From the NCBI RefSeq assembly GCF_000002985.6, contig NC_003280.10, forward strand, positions 8,986,501-9,050,500: 64,000 nt of DNA, written 5' to 3'. The position numbers and the translations under genes are program-made. The notes under the pieces are model-generated. The model was given only the letters and a program-made list of their open reading frames with translations, made no database searches and was not told where the DNA came from. The DNA is from Caenorhabditis elegans. Lineage: Eukaryota > Nematoda > Chromadorea > Rhabditida > Rhabditidae. Positions 49,431 to 62,200 of this stretch are shown here, in pieces. How positions within the stretch are numbered: the first letter of the stretch is position 1; each line of letters starts with the position of its first letter.

Positions 49431-51800
49431 CTAATGTGCACGTTTTTGGCTGGACACGATCATGTGCTCTTCAGCTTTGCGAACAGCAGCAGAAATGGCA
49501 TGATCGGTTTTAGAGCGGTAGCATCCGAGCAGCTTCTCACAGTGATCTTCTCCGTTTGAGATGGCATCCATCTGAAATAAAGCTGCATTTTACAACAACA
49601 CATAATTTTTCAACAAACCTTTTTCAAAAGATCGTAAACTATATTATCATTTACATCACTGTCATGTTTGTATGCAGGATGAGATTGTACGAATCCACGT
49701 GTCCAGTGAGCCAAAGTATTAATCTCTCCAGTTGCTCGTTTCTGAAAATATAAACTTGTTTGATAAAAACTTACAGAAGACTTACCGAAATAAAGTTCAA
49801 ATATTGAGAAATCGTACACCGAGTATCCACATCAACATCAGCAGAATCTAGAAATTGGCGAATAAGTGAAATGAGACCTGGGAATCCATTTTTCTTTCCA
49901 TTGATAATCTCATCAATCGACATTTCTTCAATATCTTGACTAGGTGGTCCACATTTCTCCGATCCTTTCAAATTTTCGGGAGCAGATTTGCACTCAGCCA
50001 ATCCTTTTCTGAACAGGAATTTCTGATTGAGAACTGCATCTTTTTGCTGAGCACGCTTCATATTTTCAGTAACCATTGAAATTGGCATCAAATATGTCAG
50101 CCTGAAGGAGATCATCATTCTGGTGAGCAATACAACGAAGCAACAGTATGCTGCATTTTCAAAGTCGGTCAGTTGAACTTCAGTTGGCCGGAATTCGACT
50201 CTCCATCCGATTTCTGGAGCATCTGGTGGTGGTGGCTTGAATCGCATGTTCATCCAATTCGATGATTGAATTGTTTCAAAGTGTTCACTGCTTTTCTCAT
50301 CGTCCTGTTCGATACGCTCACGGAAAACTTGATGTGGATCACGAATGAACATATGCGCAATATGTTTTGCCAGTGGCTCATCAATATTTCCATCAATTAG
50401 TTGTTTATATATGGTTTCGTCGTATTGAAGAGGAATATCATTGTAGCCAACAGAACATGGATAAATGTAACAGTCCGTGGAGTCGTAGCGCTGAAATATA
50501 ACTTTTTAGCTAAAGAATTGAGTTTTTAGTCTAATTGTTTGTTGTATAATTCAACTTTTCCAATAATATTTGACAAAACATAAACTGTCACTCACACTCT
50601 TATCAATAACCCATTTCGAATTCTTGAGAGGTTCCAATCCTCTTTCCTCCGGTGTACGATCGTCGACACTTGCACTAATGATATCCCATCTAGAATCGAC
50701 ATTGGATAATTTTCCACGGAAGATTGGTGTGGCGGCAGAGAGTGCCAGTAGAATCGGTGTAATCGGTGTCAGCTGATCGTACAACCATCTGGCTTCATCG
50801 ACGTTCACAGCCTGGAAAGTGACTTGAAGACAACAGCACCCCATTCCGAATCCCATATGATCCATATAAATGTGATCAGGTTTCGCATCACGAGTATCAT
50901 CAGGACCTCCAAGTGCAGATAAATCTTCAACGAATGGACTGGGGGTGTTCGTATCCTTGAATATCGGGACGTTGATAGCTACTTTACTTCCTCTGCGACC
51001 TTTAATATTTTTGGTAAGATTCTTGAAACGTGGATGGCCCAAGAATACAGCTTGTTCTGGCCAGAAAACGCTATTAGCTGCATCATCATTCTTTCTATCA
51101 GCTGCTACTTCCGGGAATGTGAATCCAGGTACTCCAAGAGATGGGAACGATATCGATAGACATGTTTCATCCTGTAATATTCAATTTATTATAATAACTT
51201 TGTTTATTTTCTAATCTCTAGGTTTCTAAACTATTTTCTTCAAACTATTTCCACTTTATCTCACCTTCTTTAATAACTTTTTGACGACCTGTCTGCGCAA
51301 TTTCATGTTTGCCTCGACAATGTTGAAGCAAGCGATGAGACCTGAAACATTCTGCTTTATGATGTATTTTACAATCTCTTATAAACTGAGAGTGGAACCA
51401 AATTTCTTACCTCCGTAAGGCATTCCGGGGGTTCCCTCGATCATGTAGGATCCGAATTCTGGTCTCCAAAGGAATCGATTGGCAGTTCCAAGCATCGCAT
51501 TCACCTGCTCTTCGGCTTGTAACTTATTAAGAAGCTCTTCAGCTTTGCACGACACGCGAACTTTCTTGTTTGCGTCATCAAATTTTACAATAGTGTATTC
51601 AATCTCATCTCCCCATTTCAATTGATCTCCGTGTCTTGATTTCAGACGATGGTAGAGATTGATGAATTGAGCAATTCCGTGCTTCTGAAATAAAATCACT
51701 GATAATTACACTGAATATCAAAAGTGCAAACCTTGATATAATCAATGTGCGGTACGGTTTCTGCCCACGTCAACGGACTACCTTTCGTCAAAAGACCCAT
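49431..51800 (-). CDS. gcs-1: Glutamate-cysteine ligase catalytic subunit GCS-1, 654 aa
   Basis: Exons 51732-51800, 51411-51684, 51265-51341, 50596-51171, 49786-50490, 49619-49741 and 49431-49571 give 654 residues. The enzyme joins glutamate and cysteine using ATP, the first and limiting step of glutathione synthesis, in the cytosol. It has the family start [20 protein letters not shown], the glutamate-site region WGDEIEY, the signature [14 protein letters not shown], the [16 protein letters not shown] block, the D-Y-I-C-P-like CYIYPC segment and the R-TYLMP region. Length matches animal GCLC proteins (about 637-650). The ATG follows a TTTTTTGCAG acceptor. In worms gcs-1 is a standard SKN-1/Nrf oxidative-stress target, and a SKN-1-type site lies upstream. 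Confidence 0.97.
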
Positions 51801-52807
51801 TCTGCAAAAAAATACAAATGATAACATTAGAAGGAAAGTTACATCAGTTCAATAAGTCGTTTGAAGGAAAGTACAACAATTCAGAAAATCAAAAGGAAAC
51901 ATTAAATCTCATGATGATAAAGTGATATTTTGTTTGTTGGTTTTACGGATGAAACATCTTTTAATAGGACTCAGATTTGCAATTTAAAATTTTAGAAATA
52001 TTAAAATCCGTTCAGAAAGGTTACAAAACAAGTGTTCAGGAAATCAACTACAGAACTCCTACCGTAGTCCTAATTGGAATTCAAAAATTTCACTAACGTT
52101 AAGAGATGTTAAGTCATGAAAAATGGAACTTCGTTCGCATCTAAAAAAATACTTTCAATACAATTAGTCAAGTTTAATAAGATAATAAAGATTGTCAGAA
52201 AGAATGAACAGACGATAAAAGTTTGATAAAAAGCTTGATTTTCGCACAACGGATCACAAAATGTTGTGATCTAGAAAATCTCGTTAAATGGAAAATGCGA
52301 GCGTTTTTCCCATGGTAACTCTATGTCTATTCTCCCTACAAGCTTCTCAAATTTATGTTCTGTCTCTACTCCTACGTCTCTACATCTCTCCTGAAGGCTT
52401 TTCAATATTTGTCAGCATTTTTCCCCTCTATATGACGAATTTCTTTGCAATTGTCATCATGAGCTAGTGATGAGATTGTTAGAAAAATTAAAATGAACTT
52501 ATCAAAATAAAGTCCATTCAACAAGCGAAGAGGAGATGGAAAATGGAGAACTATAGAAACAGAAAAACACAGCAAATAAAGAAGTTGAGAAAACACGAGC
52601 GAGCGGATCAATATTTGGACGATTAAGACGGAACCTAGTGGTTGATAAGACAGTGTTGCTAATCAGGAGAATGAGAAAGAAAGAGACAAATATGACTTGA
52701 ATGAGCTATTGGGCTTTGCTAGGATTGTGACGTGAATATGTGAAATTTGATGCTTTCGAAAAAAAAGTGGTGGAAAGTGAAGAACCCAAAAACAAGAATT
52801 ACCCAGA
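51801..52807 (-). promoter_or_regulatory. gcs-1 upstream region
   Basis: ATGATAAA at 51914-51921 fits the SKN-1 consensus WWTRTCAT on the opposite strand, about 115 bases before the ATG; a related ATGATAAC lies at about 51819. A 20-base palindrome at 52252-52271 has arms GATCACAA and TTGTGATC around AATG. SKN-1 control of gcs-1 is established; which of these sites is used is not shown here. Confidence 0.6.
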
Positions 52808-53222
52808 TGCAAAATTTGCGTCAAAGTACGGTACCCGGTCTCGACGCGAAAATTTATGTTAAAAGGGTATGCGCCTTGAAAGAGTACTGTAATTCTGAAA
52901 TTACGTGGCTCTAGAATTCATCTATTTTTATAGTTTTTCGTTAAAAAAATTTATTGAAAAACTGAAATAGGACAATTATTTAAAATACATTTATTTTTAA
53001 CAAATGAAAAAATTATGAAAAATTGTGCAGCTACGAAAATTTGAAAAAAAATATGGCTTTTCCCGCAAGCGGCCGCTTGAGATATCATAACTTCGCGAAA
53101 TTCAGTCGATTTTTTTGTGAAAAAGGTAACAGCTGTTGCAATAAATCTGTAAAATTTTCTAAAAATCTAGAAATTTTTTGTCGCGCCGAGACCGGGTACC
53201 GTATTTTAGCGCAAAAAATCGC
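52808..53222. mobile_element. Foldback (MITE-like) non-autonomous element
   Basis: Inverted ends: TACGGTACCCGGTCTCG at 52827-52843 is repeated as its exact complement at 53187-53203, and similarity continues outward (TTTGCGTCAAA against TTTGCGCTAAA) and inward (CGCGA). The element is about 415 bases with no transposase. The core TACGGTACCCGGTCTCG is a widely dispersed C. elegans palindromic repeat by memory. Internal sequence includes the GCGCCTTGAAAGAGTACTGT block. The short plus-strand frame inside (53023-53232) is a by-product. Confidence 0.8.
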
Positions 53223-53651
53223 AGAGAGTTGAAGCAATCATACAGTTAGAATTCAAATGTGAAATTGCAAGTAGTTATGAATAAATAAACCTTCTAGTTT
53301 GTGGCAAACATGAGTAAACTAAAAAATAGTTATTTATTACACGAATAATTGAATTATATTCAAAATCCGATAAGTTACTTTGACACTAATCATACACATT
53401 GTTGATTCGAATATCGAATATCACAGAAAAGAGCATTGATAATTAACAGGATCATGAACCAAGAGGACTGTAGAGAAAACAAAAAATAGGTGACAAGTTA
53501 AAGCGAATGGACCGAACAAGAGGAAAAAAAACAAACTAGCTCGCAACAAAAAATTAACGTTTGATATCTATGAAACTGTGATAGATTAAAGTAAAAGGAG
53601 ATAATGAAAGGTAACGGCAAGTGGAAATCGAGGAATGTGCGAACTTAGAAA

Positions 53652-54906
53652 TTACTTTCCAACACGAATATCACGTTGACTGAAAGCTTCAATACAGTAG
53701 TCGAGTCCTCGTCGTGAGCATGGAAGCCGTGGTGACTGCAGGAATTCAGTTATTCGAAGATTCCAAGGAGGATAACCGCATAATGTAGGAACATTTCCAA
53801 TTCGGAGTAAAAAGTCTGGGTCACTCAAATGAAACTTTTCTTCTAGAATTTTCGATACTTTCTCCACAGTAATCGGTTCGTCGTCACGACATAACTGTAA
53901 AAAAATATGTTACGTTAAATATGGCTCGCTCCTTAACTTACAGTTTTACATGTCTCCACAAGCGCGTCTTTGCCCATTTTCCTTGATAATACGTTAACCT
54001 GAATACTAGCAAGATCGTCAGAATGTACAAGTCGGCCATCGCAGTAGAGATCAGCTCGCTGAAATTGTTCATATTCGATGAATTGTATGAGGTTACAAGC
54101 ATACCGTGAAAATGCGACAAGCCTGTTCAATCTGACTAATTTGGTTGACCAGGTCTCCGAATGGATCATAGATTGACAATTGTCGAATTTCCGCAGAAAC
54201 ACAACTATCCATTAGTTGTATTACTTCGGTCTGCAACAATAAAACGTTGAAACTTTTTTTCTTGAATTTACGTTTTTTTTAAATTTTGCTCATCATCAGA
54301 AAAACGTTTTCTAGACAAGATTTTGTGTTAAATACAAAACATGTACGCTTTTTAAATTTCTATCGACTTTTGTATTTTTCACATGATTTGTCAAAATGTA
54401 TGAATTTTGCGGTTATAAATACTTTTTATTGAAAAATTATAAAAAATTGATAAAAATTCCGGAGCAACAGGAATTCAGCACACTTTGAAAGCCCATACCT
54501 TATGGAATTTAATAAAAATGTGTGGCTGTATTTTTACGCAAAATTTGCAAAATTTTCAGTCTGGGTAATTTTTTAAAAACTAGAAAAAATACAGTTAAAT
54601 TTTTTTCAATTAATTAAATTAAAAAATTTAGATATTATCAAAATTTATAAACTGACATGTGAAAACTGCTAGTTAAAAAAAATTAGGTTTAATTTCAAGA
54701 TAAAATGTTACCAAGTCGATGAGACGCTCCTCCGTGAAACAGACAGCTAAATGAGTGGGAATCCGTATTCTCACATTGTCCGTTTTCCTATTCTTCATGG
54801 CGATCTGTGCCCACAACGGTGAATATCCTAAGAAGTTGCATACGAGCATCACGAGCCAATAGACAGCACGAACTGCTCCAACACAGATCCACCCTACATC
54901 TAGCAT
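53652..54906 (-). CDS. NUS1 (Nogo-B receptor)-like cis-prenyltransferase subunit, 226 aa
   Basis: Exons 54712-54906, 54105-54230, 53942-54058 and 53652-53894 give 226 residues. The ATG at 54906 follows an AATTCAG acceptor directly. An N-terminal hydrophobic segment (VGAVRAVYWLVMLVCNFLGY) would anchor it in the ER. The body follows the NUS1 fold: IPTHLAVCF near the start, LSIYDPFGDL, and the C-terminal block GYPPWNLRITEFL leading to the ending RVGK. That RxG ending is the motif by which NUS1/Nus1p completes the active site of its partner dehydrodolichyl diphosphate synthase. The catalytic Asp of the true synthase is absent here, so it should be the regulatory partner in dolichol synthesis for N-glycosylation. 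It is shorter than mammalian NUS1 (293 residues), mainly at the N-terminus. Confidence 0.85.
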
Positions 54907-56275
54907 CTGAATTCGAATTATCATATTTCTGAGATACAACTTCTCAAATTGATTTTGCAGAAAAATAATGTTTGGCTTAAAAAACCGATACAGTATGTAG
55001 AAACGAGAATTTTGTAAATACAGTTCATTCGTATATGAAAAAATGAGATAATATTCAGGAAAAGCCTTTTCACTTTTTTGAAAGCAAACGACATGTTTAG
55101 CCGAGGCTTTTGAGGAAAGAAAGGCTAAAAAGGGAGAGATGAATGGGAAAAGACACGGAAAGAATGAATGGAATAAAGCAGAAAATTTAAATTTTCGCTA
55201 AAACGATGGGAAAATAACACATGTTAGGCCGGAAACAGGAAATCTAAAATGGAACAAGTAGGGGGAAAACACAAGTATTCAGCTCGACCAACGCCTCGAA
55301 AATTTTCAAAAAAGGCGGGAAAAAATATTTGAATTCCCCAAGAGGAATTTCACCGCAGCGCGTGCAAAAATGATTGCATTTGCGCGTGACGGTGTTTGCA
55401 CAAATTACACCGAATGGTCGAGCTGAAAACACGTGGGAAAATAAATAAATAATTTAAAATTAGAAATACACGAGCAAGACATGGGTTTATCTGTATGGCA
55501 TCGAAATAATCGGTGCGTTGTGATGAAACTATTCTTTGAGCTATGATATCGATGAATGTCATCGGAAATTTCACATAAAACTACAACAAATACATATAAG
55601 TAGGAAGCTTAGTTTACTGGGATTGCTCTCTTTGTTCGAATTTTTCAGCTAACATACACACCTTAAATCTATTTCAATTGATAACAATTCAGTCAGCTGA
55701 AAATTATTGAACAAAGATGGCAATTCGTCAGGCCGGGAGCAATGCAGCGGTCTATGCAAACATTCCTGAATGACGTGGCGAAACTATAATAGGTAGGAAT
55801 GAACTAGGAGGCATGAGAGGTGTATAGGATGATTACTGTTGCGAGAGAGAAAAAAAAAATGAAAACAGGTAAAGTGGATAAAAACAATGATGTATGACGG
55901 AATGAATTCTTGCACGGGACAAATTGTGAACCTAGTCCTGATATGAGTATTTACAATATGTCATTTCATCCGCGATCATGGTGATGTAACATTTAATTAA
56001 CTGCGATTCGTGTGGAATATTAAAATATCTTGGGAACTCGGAAAAAAACGTTAAAAGACAACAAAATAGTGAAATGCAGCTAAGAGATCGAATAGAACAA
56101 GAAAAAAACAAGATAAAAGTTGGGGAAAAGTGTAATAATTTTGGAACACCGATCAATGGCAATTGCCGACAAGAAGACCATAAGAGTTGCGAAAATAACC
56201 TTTTTTTCCAGATTCTCTTCACATTTTCTTCGAGTTTCCAAGATCGAAAATTTTCATGCTTCGAAAGAGAGCGCT
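54907..56275. other. Intergenic, promoter of the NUS1-like gene
   Basis: The GC-richer patch 55,360-55,440 includes GCGTGACGGTGTTTGCACA at 55384-55402, close to a sequence in the tdp-1 promoter. A CG-containing patch also lies at about 55,710-55,790. The remainder is AT-rich with chance frames. The 3' end of the large deubiquitinase gene is at the right border. Confidence 0.5.
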
Positions 56276-59200
56276 TTACTTCTCGTTGTCTTCTGCTCCG
56301 GGATTTTCGGATAATGCTATCATGCTGATATCTTCTTCTGAGGAATCGACACTCAGAACTTCTTCCAATGAAGGTTGCTCTGTCATTTCAAGGCTTGCAG
56401 CAGACAAATTAGCTTTAAGATCTTCTTCCAAATTAATTTCCTTCGTTTCAATCACTCGGGCTGTGGCGCAAGCACTTGGAACAGCAGACCTGTAACGGAA
56501 AATGTATTTTTTGAAATACCAGAGTTCTCTGTTGTGAAGATAACCTAAAACGTACCTTGTCAGATCAGTGGAGTTTGTGGCTCTCTTGAGGAGCTGTGGT
56601 CCGATCATTACTTCATCACTTTCATCCATTGGTTCATCACTGTCAATGTCATTTTCGGCATATGACATTTTGAATATTGAACGGAACCGTTTGCTACATC
56701 TCAGGAGAACAGCACGGAGTCTAAAAATTAAGATATTAATAAAATAATCACTATTTAAGATCTTACTCTGGATGCTTAATGATTCGAATGTTAAATAATG
56801 CTTCATTCATTTTACGGTATTTGGTATAATCCGTTTCTTTCCACTCCAACATCACTGGCAAAACCCCTGGTTCAACTGTATCGTCATCTTCTGCAATTCC
56901 GACCCACATCAAGTTCTTCAGAAGGCAGGCTCCAAGAGAAGAGAGATCAACACGAACCAAACGTTGAGCAAGCTAAAAATTTTTTTGGAAGTTATATTAT
57001 TAGTTTTAAGAGTTGAACTTACATCAATGAAAAAGTCAATCACGTGACTCCAATGTTCAATACTAGTGAACATATATTGTACATCTTTCAAGAACGCCTA
57101 AAAATAAAATAACATGATCTGATACTGTATGAGCTACGGTACCTTGAGAAGAATTTGGCAAGCATTGAAAATGTACTCTTGGGCAGCATCTGGAACTTCA
57201 GATCTCACGATCAATTGAATCTGACGAACGTAGCAAAGAACAATCCGGCTGTGTAAGGATTTCTCATCGTTTACAGACTTTCCTTCGGTTGTTTCATGTT
57301 CTTCACGAGATGCACAGTATAACGCCAATGACTCATTCATGAACTTGCCCTGTGTTGTCATTCTGAAATATAAATTTAATATAGTAATTCTTCGAATAAC
57401 GATATCTTACAAAAGATGACGATAATGAAGATGAGGATCGATTATGTGCAACAAGCTTCGGTTCATCGTGTCGAGAAGAAGTTCAAAGTAAAGACCAGGC
57501 AAGTATGGCCACAAACCGAGCCCTTTGATGCGATCCTCAGAGAAACGAAGGCGACAGAACACCTAAAAAATTTATCGAATTTTTGTTTCGTTCGGGAACT
57601 CTAATAAATACCGTAGAATAATCTTCCCATAGGAATTCACCAACAAGTTGGAGAGCATTGCATACGTGAAGAACGCTTTTTCCAAATTCGTTTAGCCTTG
57701 AGATCATGTATAACATTTCGACTAAAGATCTCGAATAATGGCGACCGGATCCTTCCATTCGATGAATACGGAATCTAAAAAAATTATTTTCAGTCTCTGA
57801 AAGAGCCACAGAGCAACTTACGGTAGAACTTGAACTATTCTTCTGACGATGTTGAGCTGGAAATGACTGTTTAAAAAATGCATTGCGTCAAGAAGACTCA
57901 CGCGTTGAGAACGTGCTTTTGAAAGATCCACAGGTAACATTGGCTTCAATTGTGGTGGACGTGATTGATTCATTACAAGTTGTGATACGAGAGCCATCGG
58001 GCTTGGACGCATCATGTCTTGTCTAAACATTTCCTCGGTTTCTGAATCTTCATCTTCCAAATCATCATCCTCGTCGTCCTCATCATCTTCCTCGTCATCG
58101 TCATCGAGATCAGTTGAGTCTGGGCTTGGCTCCATCATATTTTCATCTTTGTTTCCATTTTCAAGAACCCAAAGACGAAGTGCAGATCTCATGCAATGCC
58201 AAAATGAAGCTCTGATATCATGCTCCGTCGTTTCGAGCATTCTTGTTAACATTTCCGAGTTATTAGCTTCCAAAGACTTGAAGAAGAACATTTTGTTATC
58301 TGGATGACGCAGAAGCAGCAGCCTTATCAAGTCGGTTGCAGCACGTGGGAAGTTTTTCGGACGATGCTCGTCAAACATCATCCATGCAACTCGGATGATG
58401 TAGGATGCGATATACTCAAATGCCAACTTGAAGAAATCCGCCTTGTCGAGATCAGTGACCGTATATTCAACTGTTTCTTCTCTTTTCAGTAAAGGCAACA
58501 GAGAATTAATGTAGATCTGATACAGATCGAACGAAAAGAAATCACGATCATCCAGGAACTTGCAATAATCGTCATTCAGGAATTTCTTCATTTTTAAATC
58601 CATCGAGTTGAACATTCGAATCCGAAGTTTTCTTGCTTCACTCATATCTTTCTTCAATGCATCCTGTACGGCTTTCATTTTATCTTCTCCGTCATCCATG
58701 ATCTCATCACTTCTGAAAATGATATTGTAAAAATTTGATACTCCATTATAGAAAACTCACACATCGAAAGTGACTTTAGGTTTTACGTCATTGAGTCTAT
58801 CAATGATGTGTCGAGGAATCAATGCAGTTGGCTCGTCACGCTTCTTTTCATAAAACAACACATACGCATTCCAATGTCGAACACGCTCATCCAATCCAAT
58901 GAAGACTGAAATAAAACAATATAAACTGACTACATATTAAAAATTACTTACCGCCTTCTTGAGTAAAAGTACCACCATACCAAAGATCTTCGATATTATT
59001 GAATGACATCGGTGAAACGATCATGTCATTGATATGATGCCACTTGTTGTAATGTGGCGAGTCTCTGAACTCCTCTCGACGTTCTTTTATGAATGAATAG
59101 TAGTGTCCAGCAGTGGCTATGCCAGAATGTGCTAGAACTCCTACTAATTCATAAATCAAAGGCTTTTGCTGAGAAGGAGTGTCAAAACCAGAAGTGTTTG

Positions 59201-62200
59201 CGAATGATTGAGAAAGACGCATCGTCGAAGAACGGTGACGACGGAACATTTTCTTCTGTGCTGACTCGAGAGAAGGAGTACTAGCAGACCCGGATCCAAG
59301 ATTTGGCTTCTCCGCAACACCATTCTTATGTGGAGGCGACGGTGCTTCGTCCGCTTCACCATTTCCGTATAACATCTCGTCGAACAGATCTTGCACATGC
59401 TCATCAGGAACGTGCCTTGATGTTGTCATATATGGAGTCATATCGATTTCAAATGGGAACCGGAACAATTGGTTATCTTTTCGAATCATGTTATTAACAA
59501 GGTCATAGGTGAATCTCTTCAGCTGGATGGTCATTGTACTTGGCAACTCGAGGAATGAGGTTCGATTCAACGTAGTTTTCTTCTCGTCACACTTCTCGCA
59601 GTGATAAGCATTTTCACCTTCCATAACATGTGCGGCCAAGAAGTTTTCTAAAGCTTCTTCAAGATTATCCCCACTAAGGGCCAACGAAATGCAATTGAAT
59701 TCTTCATCTGGACTTTTGTATCGATGCCAACATCCATAACAAATCTTTTCGTAGCTGTACTTTCCAAAGAAACGATTTTGAAACAAGGGGGGCAGTTCCA
59801 ACTTTTTGAGGACATTGTCACATTTGTCTAGAAGTATACTGTAGAAGTCGATGGCATCGTGATGTTGTTTTGTGTTGAGTGGCATATCTGGTTCGAAACG
59901 AAACTCTTTCCAAAGACCTTCCGGTACGATGGCTTGGCATTGAGCAAAGTTCAGTTGAGCAAATACACGTTGCAGCTCGCAGAGCAAGGCCCTAAAAATT
60001 TATGTTAAATAAAATATAAATTCTTGAATTACTTACGCTGTGTTATCTCCCCATCGCAGTTGAGGATCAATGTTCTGCAGTGCGATCAATTCCCTTGAGA
60101 GACCAGGAACGTGAACAAGTTGTTGAATCATTGCATTCATATAGCAAGTACCACCATCATTTTTCATTCCAACTTTGTCGAATTGCCGTCCACGGATAAT
60201 CGGTCGATAGGATGGATCATAAGTCTTCTGAGCGATCATAAACTTACTCCACATATTCAGAAGTTGGTGAGAGTTTTTATAACTACGTTCACAGAATGCG
60301 TTGAGCGTTTGGATTGCAGCTTCTCTTGCTTGATATTCCCAGCGAATGGATTCTTCTTCGAACATACTATCCTCAATGTCTGGAAGTTCTGGAAACAAAA
60401 AGTCGTTGATGATAGCATCAATAAACGCTTTTGAGCAATCTTCGATATCAGATTGACTGCAGTACGGTAATAGGCAGCTGATCATTCGCATCTTTGCAGC
60501 CGCATATATATTTTCCGTGAGAGCGAGATCGTTGTTCGTCGTACAGAACCTTGGTTTGAACCCCAACAGACTTTTGATCTGATCTCGAATGATTTCAATT
60601 GGCTTGTGTCCAAGTTGTGACCAGTCAATATCCTTCTGATCCTCACGACATCTTCGTGGACTTTCGAAGTAGAATATCTCGACAACCGTCTGAACGATCC
60701 CGTCACAATGTTGTCTTTGTCTGCGTTGGAGCTCATTTAAATCAGATGTGAAACCATCATGAAGTGGGAGAGACATGAACATTTCGAGGAGCATTTTCAA
60801 TGAGACACATGTAATCTCGAAACTATCCTTTCCTATTTTGACAATATTTTCTTGCACATACTTCCGATATGCTTCTTGTTGAGAATTCACGAGAACATCC
60901 TGATAGAATTGCACCCAACTATTATTCAGAAACAATGTTTCAAGAAGTGGCGCGGCGATGTCACCGTGTGATCCAACCCATTCCCTAACCATGTGGCGAA
61001 TAAGCGAGAAAGCTTTTTTGACAATGATAAGACGACACTCATCTCCCCCTGAAATTAAATTTGTTACTGACGATATTTTTTTTTGAAAAATATGTTCTTA
61101 CATCTTTCTCCTTTTACAACTGCTCGTATTAAATCACTGGCTGTTTCTCTCGTTTTTTTTCCCTTATTCTGATTTGTTTCCGCAAACGGTTCAATTTCGC
61201 TCGTCAACAAACTCTCTGTAGCCACGTGAATCCATTGAAAGTTTCGAATGCTCTCTAGGAATGCAATCAAATCCGGAAGATCCCATCGCTGCATGAATGA
61301 TGTTATAATTTTGATATACGAACTGAAAAGTCTTTCACTTTGAATAGTATCGCTTTGTTCTTCACAATAAACTTACGACTTGAACTGAACAACAGAACCG
61401 GATGAAGAATATGCTGGGTTATTCTGGTTATCAACACATGGTGGTGGCATAATCTGCTGTTTTGTCAACGCGTAGTCCATAGGTTGATCTATTGAACGTG
61501 GTGTCTGGCGGCTTTGGAGCATTCTTTCACAAGTCTTTCTCATTTCTTCACGAATTCGGAACTCGTTACGAATCATCTTGATGAACGTGTTACGGCCGGT
61601 ATAAACACTCCGAATGATTTGGATAATACGTTCAAAAATTGAATGTCGGTCACCAGGTGAGCATTTGTTCAGGGGAATCACGTTAGGTTTCGTTAAAACA
61701 CCGTCTGTCAGATTTTTTATCACATCAATTTCTAAAAGAGCATTCGTCAATTCAGTGGCATCTTCGGTGGCTTGTGCTGTGAGTCGAGTTGGAGCTACTA
61801 CAGAACTGATGGCTTCAAGAGCGTAAAGCATTCGGCCCGGTTCCATTGGAGTCATGTATTCTGCGCACATGTTATTGATCTTTATGGTCAAGGGCTCATC
61901 TTCGTCGTCGTCCATATCACCCTAAAAACTGAGAACACTTCAAAGCTTAGAATCTTCAATTAACTTACAAAAGTAATCTGCTTCAGAATTGATGGTTGAG
62001 TTGGGAGCAGCAGCAACAGCCTTCGAACTGATGCTCGGATATACTTGTCACCATTGGAAGCAAGTTCATGTAAAAGATCATAAAAATTGCATTTTGAGAT
62101 GATAGACATTGGCAGGAAATCTTCTCGCAGTGCCTTCTTCTGACTATATTGATGATTCTGGAGATCAGATCTTCGGTTAGATGATTTCCTGTAACTGAAC

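Noticed and set aside
53023-53232. 69-codon frame
   Set aside because: Entirely inside the foldback element, without coding signature.
58014-58307. Plus-strand frame with a long serine run
   Set aside because: It is the antisense reading of the Asp/Glu-rich exon of the deubiquitinase; no independent splice or start support.
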